Source: Liolophura sinensis | Taxonomy: Eukaryota > Mollusca > Polyplacophora > Chitonida > Chitonidae | NCBI RefSeq assembly: GCF_032854445.1 | Contig: NC_088295.1 | Location: 24,293,385-24,357,384 of the forward strand | Direction of reading: 5' to 3' | Length of the DNA stretch: 64,000 bases | Part shown: positions 33,128 to 44,439 of the stretch, one piece after another | How the letters are laid out: each line of letters opens with the position of its first letter | Position numbering within the stretch: position 1 is the first letter of the stretch | Program-made: the position numbers and the translations under genes | The notes under the pieces: generated by a model | Told to the model about the DNA's origin: nothing | Seen by the model: only the letters and a program-made list of their open reading frames with translations | Databases searched by the model: none

Positions 33128-33517
33128 TAATCTTTCCTAAATCCCAAATGTCCATAAGTACACATAGACGGTATAAATCTATTTGACGCTGAATTGTGTT
33201 TTCCCTGCAGTTACCAGACAGTTGGTACTTGGGCCAAGGACAAGCTTTAACGGGTGTTCAACGGACAGCTTCAGACAATGGATATGTTCATCCCAGAGAT
33301 AGAGCTTAAGGAACAAATACTGTCGTGGGTTGAGAGTAAGGGCAAGACTACATGAGAGCAATGCCGACATATGTATGGAGAGTTGAGCATGTCATCCAGG
33401 ATTATTGTTCTGGGATAAAACAGGTTGAGGATGAAAGATAAGCTGTGTTTATGTGCAAACTGAAGGCCCGGGACTTGAAATGACAACACTCAGCCCTATA
33501 TCATATAAACATATCAG
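33128..33517 (+). pseudogene. Duplicate of the UBE4A terminal exon with flanking intron and 3' sequence
   Basis: This segment is collinear with 20308-20687. It has intron sequence, an acceptor-like cctgcag at 33210, exon sequence ending gtcgtgggttgagagtaagg and a TGA at about 33352, and then UBE4A 3' sequence (aagataagctgtgtttatgt, atgacaacactcagccc). An insertion of about 35 bp near the exon start adds an in-frame stop. Because intron sequence is included, the copy arose at DNA level, not from mRNA. Confidence 0.93.
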
Positions 33518-34911
33518 TCAGGATCACTGATGTTGAAAATCGTTCGACGACTTATTTGGGAAGATTTATCTTTGTTTCAGGAAAACTATGGCGTTTATTC
33601 CCCACAATAGAAAATTCTATTCTGTGTTATATACCATCATACAAATGTACAGATCATTTTATCTACACTGTGAAGCTGAAGATTGATATAAGCTTTTCAG
33701 TACATACACATATTATTATGATTCATCAGATGGGGTTTGTTGGTAAACCGGAGTGTTTAAACCCTGAGGCGTATAATTTGGAAACTGCAGTGCTTGTCAA
33801 TAATTCATATCTGTTGCATTATTAAGATGACATGCCTGCAGTGTTTGCACAGTAGGTATTTATCCTGGAAACTCGTCAAGGGAATTTCGAGGGGGCATAC
33901 GAGGTGTCAGGAGAATTGTAGGAATTTTCATTCAGAACATAATGTAGGAGATGAAAAAAGCAATGCAAGAAATTTGATGAAGAAAAGGTTATTACAACTT
34001 TTTTATTTAGGCTTACTCTCCCCAAGACAGACCATTCGAATCTATCGAGCCGAAGACGACAAGCTACCCGCCTCTTCACAGGCTACAGGCCTCTGCATGA
34101 GGTTAGTACCTTTCATATAAATAGAGCATGACATTAGAAGATAATACGTGACACAACTGTTCAGACTGAACAAGCGTAATTGAGAGCTGACAATTAAGGC
34201 TTTAATATAGGAGTGTTTTTGTGATGGAAAATGTGTAATTACTGCATGTACAACCTAGAAAAGGACGTTTGAAACTCCACTGAAAACACACAGGTCTTTA
34301 TACCGGAGTAAACAGTATTTCAAAAAAACATTCAGTTAAGCTGAAGGAAAAAATCAAATTTTCATGTTCGCTTAAAAATGTGGACCTTTTATTATCTCCG
34401 ATTATGGTTTTCAGCTATGCAAGTAGGCCTATATATATATAATTAAATGATATATTAATCATGAAAAAGACATAGATTTCCACAACATGAAACCAAAGCC
34501 ATATTGTGACAAAATGTGCATACATTTAATAAAGAGCGTTTGCGATACTCGCACGACAAAGCTTAAGGGATTAAAGATTGGACAGAATTAAGCAAATCAA
34601 AGCTTAATAACCTGTCAAAGCTGACAGGAGCTGGTTTGTATGCATGCACAAATTTTTACTTGATTGCACCAGACCAAAGCCACTTTGTAATAAAAAGGTG
34701 CATACAATTAGTAAAGATCGTTTGCAATATGTTCCTACGCAACGATAAAGCCCGATCGATTAAGATTAGTCACAATTATGTAGATCGTAGCTCATAGCAG
34801 CTGTCGATATCTCCAGGTTCATCAAGATTCACCCGCCATTTATCATGCGGTTATTCAAAGATTTACGACGATTACCCGTGGTTTTTCTTTATCTTGTCTT
34901 AATCTGGGATA
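33518..34911. other. Intergenic stretch, nothing recognised
   Basis: This is AT-rich sequence. A statement near 34500-34560 (a caaaatgtgcatacatttaa-type stretch ending in gcgtttgcgatactcg) recurs diverged near 34690-34735, suggesting a local duplication of about 190 bp. No gene was seen. Confidence 0.5.
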
Positions 34912-34949
34912 CTGGGCAGAATTTTTTTTCACCTATTGACAATTCCGAG

Positions 34950-35208
34950 GGTCTCCGTGGCCGAGAGGGTTAGCACGCTAGCGCAGCGTAATGGCCCAGG
35001 AGCCTCTCACCAATGCGTTCGCTGTGAGTTCAAGTCCAGCTCATGCTGGCTTCCTCTCCGGCAGTACTTGGGAAGGTCTTTCAGCAACCTGCTGATGGTC
35101 GTGGGTTTCCACCGGGCTCTGCCCGGTTTCCTCCCACCATAATATTGGCCGCCGTTGTATAAGTGAAATGTTCTTGAGTACGGCGTAAAACACCAATTTA
35201 ATAAATAA
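34950..35208 (+). mobile_element. Full-length SINE-A with serine/leucine-tRNA-like head
   Basis: The head (34950-35043) reads ggtctccgtggccgagaggg, then ttagcac, with an A box at about 34958 (tggccgagagg) and a B box at 35026-35037 (gagttcaagtcc). The distance between them is long, as in class II tRNAs with a long variable arm. The body carries cttcctctccggcagtactt and ccgggctctgcccggtttcc. The tail ends tgagtacggcgtaaaacacc and aatttaataaata. Many fragments in the window derive from this family. Confidence 0.92.
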
Positions 35209-35599
35209 TCTGGGATATTGTATGGATCCTAATATGCCTGTCCATTTAATATGCCAGTCATATCTGTAACTCCATGCTTTGTCCATAATATGTCCGTCAT
35301 ACGGCACTATGGCTGACACACATATCCTTGAAAAAATATGGAAGTTGTTATTTATGTGGGGTTTTTTTCCTTTACCCAAAAATCTTGGATGTTTCAATAC
35401 TTTTCATCTGCTGTTAGCAAAATGTGCGGCGTAAATACATGTATATGCGTGACTAAGCTATAAACGTTTGTCCAAGAAATTGTATTACGGGACGGGTGTA
35501 GTTATTCGTGTTGTAGAGGTTTGCTTTTCACATTAACGTCATTTTCGCCAAGGTTAACGCAATAAGGCTCATACAAACTTCTACATGGAAGAGATAGCC

Positions 35600-35828
35600 T
35601 GGGCTTCCGTGGCCTGGTGGGTAACGTGTTAGCGCAGCAGAATAACCCAGAAGTATCTCACCAATGTGATCGCTGTGTGTTCTAGTCCAACCCATTCTGG
35701 TTTCCTCTGGGTGTACGTGGGAATGTCTGCCAGCAACATGCTGATAGCAGTGGGTTTGTCCCGAGGTTTCCTCCTACCATAATGCCCGATGGACGTCTGC
35801 GTATATGTAAAATAGTCTTGAGTGTACG
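35600..35828 (+). mobile_element. SINE-A copy, diverged
   Basis: It reads gggcttccgtggcctggtgg, then gtgttagcgcagcagaataa, a B-box-like tgttctagtcca and a body ending tcctcctaccataatgcc, then agtcttgagtgtacg. The head is present but its B box is altered. It follows the full-length copy by about 390 bp in the same orientation. Confidence 0.88.
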
Positions 35829-36406
35829 TCTTTGTTACTTTACTTTTAACGAATTTGTTACTTTATCATTCTTCGTATTTAACACAATGGAAGAGTTAAA
35901 TCTTTCTTCATGCTGACGTTTGTTTAGAGTTAGCTAAGTGTTTGTGTTTTACTGCGCAAGTGACTCGTGGGAGTAAATCGGCCTAATGGAAACAATTTGT
36001 ATCAGTAAATGTAGTTCAGTGAATAATGCTTATTTTTAGAAGGTGATCGTCGCATTTTGTCCTTTGTGTTCCATTTTACAATATCTCTAAAGGTTTGGGA
36101 TCGAATGTACGATCATGGTTGCCCAAGCATTTATGTAGAGTGCAGTACACATTGATGCCGGCTCCTGGGAGACGAATATGCTGAGTTGTAGCCTTTATAA
36201 TATGGCACTGTCGTCTACCCAAGACCCATTTTAGCTGCAGAGTTGTGCTGTTATATATGAGAAATCAACATAGACACAGCCTCAATAACCCATTAAGCTG
36301 CCCCAATGGCTTTTCCAGCCAGGCAAATTACGTGACTTGCAAATTCTCCTTTACAGTCTATGGTCTAATATTACAGATCTCTCGTGATAATGGGACGTTA
36401 AACCCC

Positions 36407-36818
36407 ATTCATTCATTCATTCATTCATTCATTCAACAACCTAGCTTCAACAGGTTTGTGTGTACTTCTACACCTACCAGAATTATAACATTGGCCAGTA
36501 CTGTCACTATTCAATTCAGTCACTATTTATAGAATAACACCTTTTTTACCTCAATTGATCACCAAAAAACAGTATGTGATCGTCGATGGTGTATATCAGT
36601 TCTCGTTGTATCATTCATTCATTCATTCATTCATTCATTCAACAACCTAGCTTCAACAGGTTTGTGTGTACTTCTACACCTACCAGAATTATAACATTGG
36701 CCAGTACTGTCACTATTCAATTCAGTCACTATTTATAGAATAACACCTTTTTTACCTCAATTGATCACCAAAAAACAGTATGTGGTCGTCGATGGTGTAT
36801 ATCAGTTCTCGTTGTATC
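36407..36818. repeat. 206-bp tandem duplication with (ATTC)n at each start
   Basis: The block caacaacctagcttcaacag through gttctcgttgtatc occurs at 36434-36612 and 36640-36818, offset by 206 bp. I see one difference (atgtgatcg versus atgtggtcg). Each copy is preceded by an (ATTC)n run (36416-36434 and 36612-36640). It is either very recent or an assembly artefact. Confidence 0.95.
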
Positions 36819-36989
36819 AGCCCAGGTAAAAGATACCTAGTTTCTTAGTGAGCAAAAACGACATTGAAACTACTCATTTCACAACTTAATTGTTGCGTGA
36901 GACACAGTTATCCTTTGCTTTTCTTGAAGTCTTGAATTGACGAATACTGTCCTGCAAACGATAAAGCTACATAAACACGCAGGTTTCCA

Positions 36990-37324
36990 GTGAGTGCTAA
37001 GGGTTTAACTTCGTACTTTTCAGTACAATTTTTCAGTCATATGACGACGAAAGAGTCCTTAGAGTGCATGTACGTGTATTGTGCCTCCTTATTGCAGGAC
37101 GGATTTCCACCGCTATTTTATCCAATGCTGCTTCACTGAGACGACTTACCGAAGGCAAGTAAGCTGCCCCACCCGAGCCATTATACTGATGCGGGTCAAC
37201 CAGTCGTTACTGCTGAACACCAAGCGAGGAAGCTACAACTTTAAGGTCTTAGGTGTGACCCGACCTGACCCTAAATCTACCGGTCCTGAAGCGGACGATC
37301 TACCAACTGAGCCATCGGGGTCGG
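36990..37324 (-). mobile_element. Near-complete SINE-B (tRNA-derived)
   Basis: On the reverse strand the head reads ccgaccccgatggctcagtt then ggtagatcgtccgc, with a good A box (tggctcagttgg) near 37300-37320 and a decayed B box. The body holds ggcaagtaagctgccccacc and gcgggtcaaccagtcgtt, and the far end is the tgagtgctaagggtttaact terminus. Length is about 335 bp. Confidence 0.85.
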
Positions 37325-37681
37325 TACGTAATCACGAGAATTGAGTTGATTACACAGATTATTATGTTTTGATTTACACAGATAATAAACCCCTTCACTT
37401 TAATGTCAAGACAAGGTGGCAAGAGATAATCCGGCGTCGAATCGTGTCCAAGATATACATTGTGTATTGCCTGCGTAGAGTATATCCAGTCGGTGAGTCT
37501 CTCACATAAGAAAATCAACCGTTCCAAGAACTGTATAGGCCTGTAGCTAGATTTGACTCTGACAATGTTATAAGTATATTGAGGAAATCCGTTTAGAAAG
37601 CGCTAAGAGCTTTCCTGGAATCCACACCTTTTCTACCAATCCATCAAAACTTTGGTTTTTACCAGGAAAGGGCTGTGTTAG

Positions 37682-37792
37682 TTAATTTATCTGATTGGTG
37701 TGTTACGCCGTACTCAAGAATATTTCACTGTTGCACTTATGCTGGCGGCCAGCATTATGTTGGGAGGAAACCGGGCAGAGCCCGCTCGGTTA
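37682..37792 (-). mobile_element. SINE-A 3' fragment
   Basis: It reads atttatctgattggtgtgtt, acgccgtactcaagaatatt, then gcggccagcattatgttggg and ccgggcagagcccgctcgg, with the head missing. Confidence 0.9.
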
Positions 37793-39430
37793 ATACATGT
37801 ACATGATTGAAGACAATCAATTATCACAGTAAGCCCACGATGAAGTGGCAACTTTTTGAAGTGGCAACATAATTTGAGTTTGTAGGTAGTAATTAAGAAG
37901 CCTTAATAAATTCCAAGATTTACACTGATGATGACAAAGCCTAACACAGGCTGTATATTTTGATGACATAGGCATAGGTCGGAATATTTCAATACTTCGC
38001 TGTTAAACTCAGATCAAGGAACATTTCGTTGCAAGTTTGCAAATCTTCTCTTTCAACAAGATCTGAGAGGTTGAAAAAGCCGCTTTGAGTCAATACATCA
38101 GAGATTAAACACGCCTTACCAAGAAAAAATGGCATGAGAAAAATTTTTTGGCCTATTTCAAAAAATCTTTTAGGTTGAAATACCGCCTAACTAGAACTAA
38201 TTCGTCAGGCATTGAACGGGACCATGCATCCCAAGTAAAAATGATATGCGCAAAACAGCAATTGTTTCCATTCAAGAAAATATTCTTCAGTCTTTATATG
38301 TATTACTGTACTCGGTGTATTACATAGCAATACCCCTTGGGATGTTTCGAGACTGCGACAGAGCAATTGCTGCATGTGATAGAAAAAATAACAAAATTAA
38401 AACAGGTATTAAAACATATGCACTTACTATGTAAACTTACTTTTCGTACTATGTAAAAATCTTCACCTTAAAGAACATCATAAAAGATAAGAGTTATCAA
38501 GACATTATACTTCAAATGCACCCACACAGGGACACATTGCATGATATTATTGTGTGAGGATTTCAGAACTGAAACTTTGTGTCAAGTTTACAGTAAACAG
38601 AATGTATAAGTCAGTTACCCTATCTAAAATGAAATCTGGACTAGAAACACAATGTTTGTTCCTTTGACGGGCCGTGCTCAAGAATATTTCAGATATGATG
38701 ACGGTTGCAGAAAATACCGATCTTCGTCAGGTACCTCAAGGGCCTCCTGATTTATGGCAGCAGTCAAATGCTCAGAGGCTGAATTCGAGCCCGAGCGTTA
38801 CCTCTTTAGTCAACGAGTTATTGACTGCGTCCTGCTCACTGCTTTTGTGAAATGAGCCAGACAGAAATCCAGGCACTTTAAATGCCGATACCACATCTCA
38901 CATTACAATGGCGTGGTTTACTCTGATCTCTCTGAGTTGCACAATTGCAAAAGAAACCAAGTCCACTGGCCAAACATTTCATCTGTCACACAGTCAGCAA
39001 GCAGAAGATACTGATATAGGCCGTACATAATTAGCCCGGTTTGGAAGAGAATGTTATACAGATGCATCATTAGGGGCTTTGTTCTCCTTTGTGTCGGGTT
39101 TCTACATTTAAGTAAGATTTATGAGTTACTGCCAGGGATACATCGCTCCAAAGCGCACTGGTAATGAGCCCATCGAAAAGGTGAACACCTGTCTTATCGC
39201 TTTCATCCTTATTGTTTGTCGTGGCATTCGTGACAGAAAATGCCATTGTCTCTTACACGTCAAACAAGAGATCAAGAATGCAAGAATACAGGTTGTCAAG
39301 ATAAAACGTATCACGTACTCATTTGTGACAATTTCAGATAGCCCTTGATCTTCCACCTGTATATTTCAGAAGGTGACAATATTGTCATCTCAAGCAATTG
39401 TGAGAAGGAGACACGGTCTACAGTTAACAC
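37793..39430. other. Intergenic stretch, nothing recognised
   Basis: This is AT-rich unique sequence. A short frame on both strands around 39121-39356 shows no family similarity I can name. No RNA gene was seen. Confidence 0.5.
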
Positions 39431-39535
39431 CAGGCGCTGATCAGTTTTAATGACAAGACATTGGCCACTGTGAAGCCCAGCACTAAGCAGTTTTAATGAG
39501 GAAACATTGACCAGTGTAAACACAAAGCAAGGGCC
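39431..39535. repeat. Remnant of the 47-bp minisatellite family
   Basis: About two and a half degenerate copies read gctgatcagttttaatgaca, then cattggccactgtgaa, and cactaagcagttttaatgag. They are clearly related to the array at 24003-24580. Confidence 0.85.
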
Positions 39536-39565
39536 ACTGTTTATAAATATAACACCGTGGTTTTT

Positions 39566-40010
39566 GTACGTTATAATGGGCTGTGTACCATATAATGGGC
39601 TATGTCGTTATACACAACACTAGTATGTCATACACAAAACCGGGCTGCTCAACACGAAACTAGGCTCTGTATTATACACAAAACCAGACTATTTGTTATA
39701 CACGACAATGCTGTTAGACACGACAATGGGCCGTTACACATGACTCTGGACCTTTTGTAATATACGAAATTGGGCTATTTGTCATTCACGACATTTCTGT
39801 TGTACATGGCAATGGACTGTTACACTCGATGATATGTTATACACTAAACTGGGCTGTTATATAAGACACAGCTGTTATACACCACAGCAGCCTGTTACAC
39901 ACGACACTGCTGTTATACACGATAAGGGACGGTTACACACAACACTGGACGCTGTTATGCACGACACTGCTGTTATACACGATAAGGGACGGTTACACAC
40001 GAACAATGCA
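39566..40010. repeat. Degenerate short tandem repeat with a 60-bp inner duplication
   Basis: Many variants of ctgttatacacgacaatggg occur in succession. A 40-bp block starting acgacactgctgttatacac is repeated exactly at 39901 and 39961. Confidence 0.85.
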
Positions 40011-41073
40011 TTGCTTTTAAAGTGGCAATGGGTCCTTACCGAACGTTAGAGTGGGCAAATGACCGCACGAGCGTGGCCAACCGTTTGTTGTCAATAGGAA
40101 CAGTGAAATCGACGGAATTTACACATTCATTTCCAGGTCGGCTGTGAAGTTGTTGAATATCGTACATGTTCTATGTACATGGGCGTATCCTACATCAGCG
40201 ACAGACAAAATAACAGTTAATTGTCTATGACGTTTCTTGATAATTAGAATTCTGATAACTAATACCAATACATTATTAATAGAATATCATATGAGAGATG
40301 AAGGCAAAATCGCGATGTTTGAACCAAGGATTGCACTATGTCGATCATTTCATTATTACGTCAGTCAGGTAGTGGCGTGTGCAGTGTAGGTGTGTGACGT
40401 CTTGTTCACTAATATGTATGATAGGCAATAATAAAGGTTTACTTCACATATAACCACCAACGTCACCGAGTACAGGCGCCAATTCCCACTGGGAATTACA
40501 ACCGAAATTTGACTGTGATCGGACCGAGATAAGCAAGATCAACTGCCAATGACATATCTTAAAATCACACGAATGGGTTTTATCCGAAACTGAGATCCCT
40601 ACTGAACAAAAGACATTACTGGGTGTATGGATAGACAGACCTCAGCGACTCAAACACGGAAAGAGCTAAAAGCAAATTATCGGCAGGAAATCAGAACAGA
40701 CAGGTGAAAATGTTCAACTGGCAAATGTGTGAGGCTTTCCACAGAAACACCTAGACCAGAGGTTCGGTAAGGCTAAAAAAAAAAAAAAAAAATCCGTAGG
40801 CTGCAGATTGTTGGCAGGCCCTCCCACTACAGCCTGAGAGGTTCTTGTTTTCAGTCATTCATCATATAATTATTTCATTTATATGATTATAATTGTTTAC
40901 TGCAATATACTCATGAATTTGAGGTTTTAAAGTACGCGAAATATCCAAATTACAATTTAGGCCGTTAACCGGGAAAACAATATCAAATAAACAAAGTCAA
41001 ATTCAGCCCCAAAGACCATTATCATTGATAAAATTAGCATTATAATCTCTAAACGTTAAGCGGAATATAATTA
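40011..41073. other. Intergenic stretch, nothing recognised
   Basis: The only notable features are a poly-A run near 40775 and AT-rich sequence. No gene or recognised element was seen. Confidence 0.5.
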
Positions 41074-41250
41074 CATATAAATGGAAGTTGTGAGCAGTTT
41101 CCAGTGATGTCGGAAAGACGTGTGTAATATCATATTCAGACAACAATATAAATGGAGTGAGTGCTTGGGGTTTAACGTCCAATATAAATGGAAGTTGTGA
41201 GCAGTTTCCAGTGATGTCGGAAAGACGTGTGTAATATCAAATTCAGACAA
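41074..41250. repeat. Local direct duplication split by a SINE-B end
   Basis: The stretch ataaatggaagttgtgagca through tgatgtcggaaagacgtgtg and atcatattcagacaa occurs at about 41078-41147 and again at 41187-41250. Between them is a 26-bp piece (gagtgagtgcttggggttta plus acgtcc) that matches the SINE-B terminus. Confidence 0.88.
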
Positions 41251-41799
41251 AGCACCATTCCAGTTGGTTTTAGTCTTGTGGATCTGGGTCGAATCATGTC
41301 AGGAATTTTTTAAACGATTTTATCAATTGCGAGATAGGACATTTGTCGTAGTGAAGGGTTTGTACGTTTAGCAATGGAAGTTGGGCTAATCGAGCACATG
41401 CAGCTACCAGTTGATTTATCTGATTCTTGTTCATAGTAAAATACGATTAGGTGGAGATTTAAAGGTGGAGAAAACGATAGCCTCAATAAACCAACGAGAT
41501 GTATGTATTTGCGTTGTCTCCGTAAGTCGACGAAAATGCAGAAAGACTGACACAAAATTATAAAGAAAAAGACAAATGATTAACAAAGGCGGAAAAGGGA
41601 TACTTTGTTCATTTCTGATTATTACGGGGTCATCCAAAGGTTACTGTGAAGTTACTTTTATTTTTCTTGATTCATATTAGGGGACGTGCCTCTGCCAATT
41701 GCGCTCCCTCGGTCGCTGTGTTCTTTGAAAAGCCACTTGTCTCACATTATTATAACGTGCAGCGTCCGTACGTCACACATGGGAATGTTTATCAGTAAC
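41251..41799. other. Intergenic stretch, nothing recognised
   Basis: No gene or element was recognised. Confidence 0.45.
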
Positions 41800-42011
41800 T
41801 TTTAGAGCCTGGGGGAAACACACGACCATTCGCAGGTTGCTGGAAAACCTTTCCACGTACTGCCGGAGAGGAAGCCAGCATGAACTGGACTTGAACTCTC
41901 AGCAATTGCATTGGTGAGATGCTCCTGGATTATTGCGCCGCGCTTGCTTGCTAACCCTCTCGGCCACGGAGACCCTCGGAATTGTTAATAGGTGAAAAAA
42001 ATTCTGCCCAG
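41800..42011 (-). mobile_element. SINE-A copy sharing its 5' flank with the copy at 34950
   Basis: In reverse orientation this carries body (gcctgggggaaacacacgac), then aggaagccagcatgaactgg and the head (tctcggccacggagaccctc). The 38 bp beyond the head (aattgttaataggtgaaaaa and attctgccca) is the reverse complement of 34912-34949 with one mismatch. Confidence 0.9.
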
Positions 42012-42049
42012 TGCACACGAATGTCGATCAGAAAAAGTATGAATATTTG

Positions 42050-42115
42050 ATTTATTTATTTGATTGGTGTCTTATGCCGTAGTCAAGAATGTGCCAGCTT
42101 ATTGGTAAGAGGAAC
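42050..42115 (-). mobile_element. SINE-A tail fragment
   Basis: It reads tttatttatttgattggtgt, then cttatgccgtagtcaagaat, and then diverges. It lies 40 bp from the preceding SINE-A copy. Confidence 0.8.
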
Positions 42116-43164
42116 CTAAATGTATGAAATGTAATCCGTGAGTCAGGCATGTTTACCGTGCACAAGCCTCCTAACGGAAATGATTTGAACCACAAGGGCA
42201 AAGAACAAGGTGTACATATGGGAAGGCCAGAACAAGTTTGCTGCAGGAAATCAGCGCAGACAGGTGACAATGTTTGGCTGACAAGCGTATGACAACGGCT
42301 TTCCTGTACGTCCTTCCAAAAATATATCTCGTCCTAATGTTATTCTTCTTCACTAATATCCACCAGATCTGAAGCAGAACAAAATTCAGAATAAATCTCA
42401 AAGCTAAGATAAACCTCTGGGTCGACTTTGTTATCCAATGACGACTTCAAAGCTTGACAAGTGCAAAGCGTATGAACAGCACGGGATTATGAACAGGCTT
42501 GTCTATCAATGAACCATGGGTTAAAACTGAATAAAATATTGAATTAGTTACGTCATCTTTCTCATCATCTGAGTTAAAACAGATTATGTATCTCCAGTCT
42601 GCCCTTGATCGTAATGCGTTCGATGTGTTCGTTCAGCCCCAGCCGCACTGTCCGAGCACTGTACTCAGTCGTAGGTTGAGAAATAGTTGAAATATGCTAT
42701 AAGCATTAACTACTCAGCCTCTAGTCCGCTGATCATCGATGAAAAGATTGCAGTTAAAATAAGGTCAAGATTGTCAGTACTCGACGTAATATTATTTTTG
42801 TATCAGAATTTTAAATTGTTTGGAATTGGGTTATTAATAGTTTTCCACTTTGGCGAATAGCTAGAACGACAAGATGTTGAGTAGGGAGGAGTATGGCGTA
42901 TCCTGCTTCTCAGCTTACTCGGCAGTGTATTCTGATTAGGCCAGCAAAAGGCAATCACGATATTACATAGCTTCTCGGGGCACCTTATGGCAATAGGCGA
43001 TGGCCGGAGCTCGTTGGTTCGTTTGTGTGTTTGCTTAAGACCTCTTGTTTTCAAACAAGTCATGCTGTACGTCATACGGTGGAGAGGCTCAGCAGAGTAC
43101 ACATGCAGTATAAGACGCTTATTGCCCTGAGGGCACTTTGGGTATCAAGAATTCCGAGTTTGAG
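42116..43164. other. Intergenic stretch, nothing recognised
   Basis: No gene was recognised; the frames here are short and unrelated to known families. Confidence 0.45.
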
Positions 43165-43236
43165 GTTGGGTTTGAATCAAGACTTCGAATGTCCTATGGT
43201 TGTAGGCAAGCGTCTTAACCACTCGGCCACCAACCA
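43165..43236 (-). pseudogene. tRNA-like pseudogene or SINE head (serine/leucine type)
   Basis: The reverse strand reads tggttggtggccgagtggtt, then aagacgcttgcc, with a fine A box (tggccgagtgg) and a B-box-like gattcaaaccc. The anticodon arm and T arm do not fold cleanly, so a working tRNA is unlikely. Confidence 0.5.
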
Positions 43237-43419
43237 TTACCACTGTTTAATGCTTTTCCGTCAACCTATTGTGCTGTATGCTATCAGAATGCCGAAGAAA
43301 ACAAGCATATCACTTTATTCCACGTTGTTCACACAATTACCCTAGAGGCCTCGAGGAGGCTGATTATTTGTAATCACACAGCAGTACACGCTGGATAAAC
43401 GTGAATGCATAAATAAGGG

Positions 43420-43700
43420 TGCCATCTACTATTAAGTTGGTCTGGATAGGTTGTATAAAAGAGTACAGCAGCAGATAAGTGTGTGTCAGCGAACGACTCA
43501 TAGCCGCCGTGGTCGTCAGCTGATATCGAATGGAAAGGGATTGGTCCTCGCTATAACGAGAGGCGAGCGACCAGATAGCAGTGACGTCACTGAATACTCA
43601 ATTTCCATGACAAAGTCTCTCGTTTTGGTTGGTAAGCCTTCTCCCACACAAATGTACTTCTGAAAGTATCGGTGGACAGTTAATTAGCGTGGACGCTATC
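43420..43700. repeat. Anchor P, copy 1 of the diverged array
   Basis: The region contains agatagcagtgacgtcactg, then aatactcaatttcc and ccttctcccacacaaatgta. Related sequence occurs at about 47760-47990 and 51371-51700. Confidence 0.65.
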
Positions 43701-44439
43701 ATCGTAACCATCCTATGGCCAAGGCAACGATTAAAAAAAAAGCCGAAGACATGCTGAGATTTAACCAGAAGAATCGAGTAATAATTTAGCACGATGAACG
43801 CATGTACGGAAGCAATTATGTTGAAATACCCGATCGAACGGAGTTATTACTGACATTTGGTACAATTTACGCTATCACAAAATACTATAATATGTGTCTA
43901 AATGCATTTCTTTTGAACAGATATATTCTGATCAATTTGTAAGGAGCCTCTGACCTATCACATTAAACATCCTTGCTGGGTTTAAGCAAAGGCTTTTTTT
44001 ACCAAAACCCTAACTGGTGTCAACCTTTAAATTATTTAGCTGATCGCAGGCCGCTAAGTTGATATGAAACTGTGTGCAAAAGCCTTAAACATGAACGCCT
44101 CGCAGGGGGCCTCCCCCTGGTAACGCCCATATTCCGTGTTTAGGATTATCGGCTATTTTTTGTGTGTGGAAAACTCCGGCACGTTTCCGGAGTTTAACGT
44201 GTCATGAAGACATCTTGTCTTCCACGACTGCGGCGAACAAGTCTGTACGCCCCGAGAACACCTACACATTATTTTCCAAATGTTGCTCGTTTACCTCGGG
44301 CACAACAATTTTCTCATAAAACTTACTGCCATTAAGTAAAAGAAATTATTCATATTCTTGAATATGGTGCTAAACAACAACGTTTGCATGACACCCACAT
44401 ATAGGATGGTGTGTGGGGTACCTGGCTCTCTACTAATGT

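Noticed and set aside
33179-33370. Minus-strand frames over the UBE4A exon duplicate
   Set aside because: They are antisense shadows that appear over both the true exon (20397-20654) and its copy.
34950-35043. A genuine tRNA gene
   Set aside because: The sequence is followed by the SINE body and tail and recurs as SINE copies in the window, so it is a SINE head.
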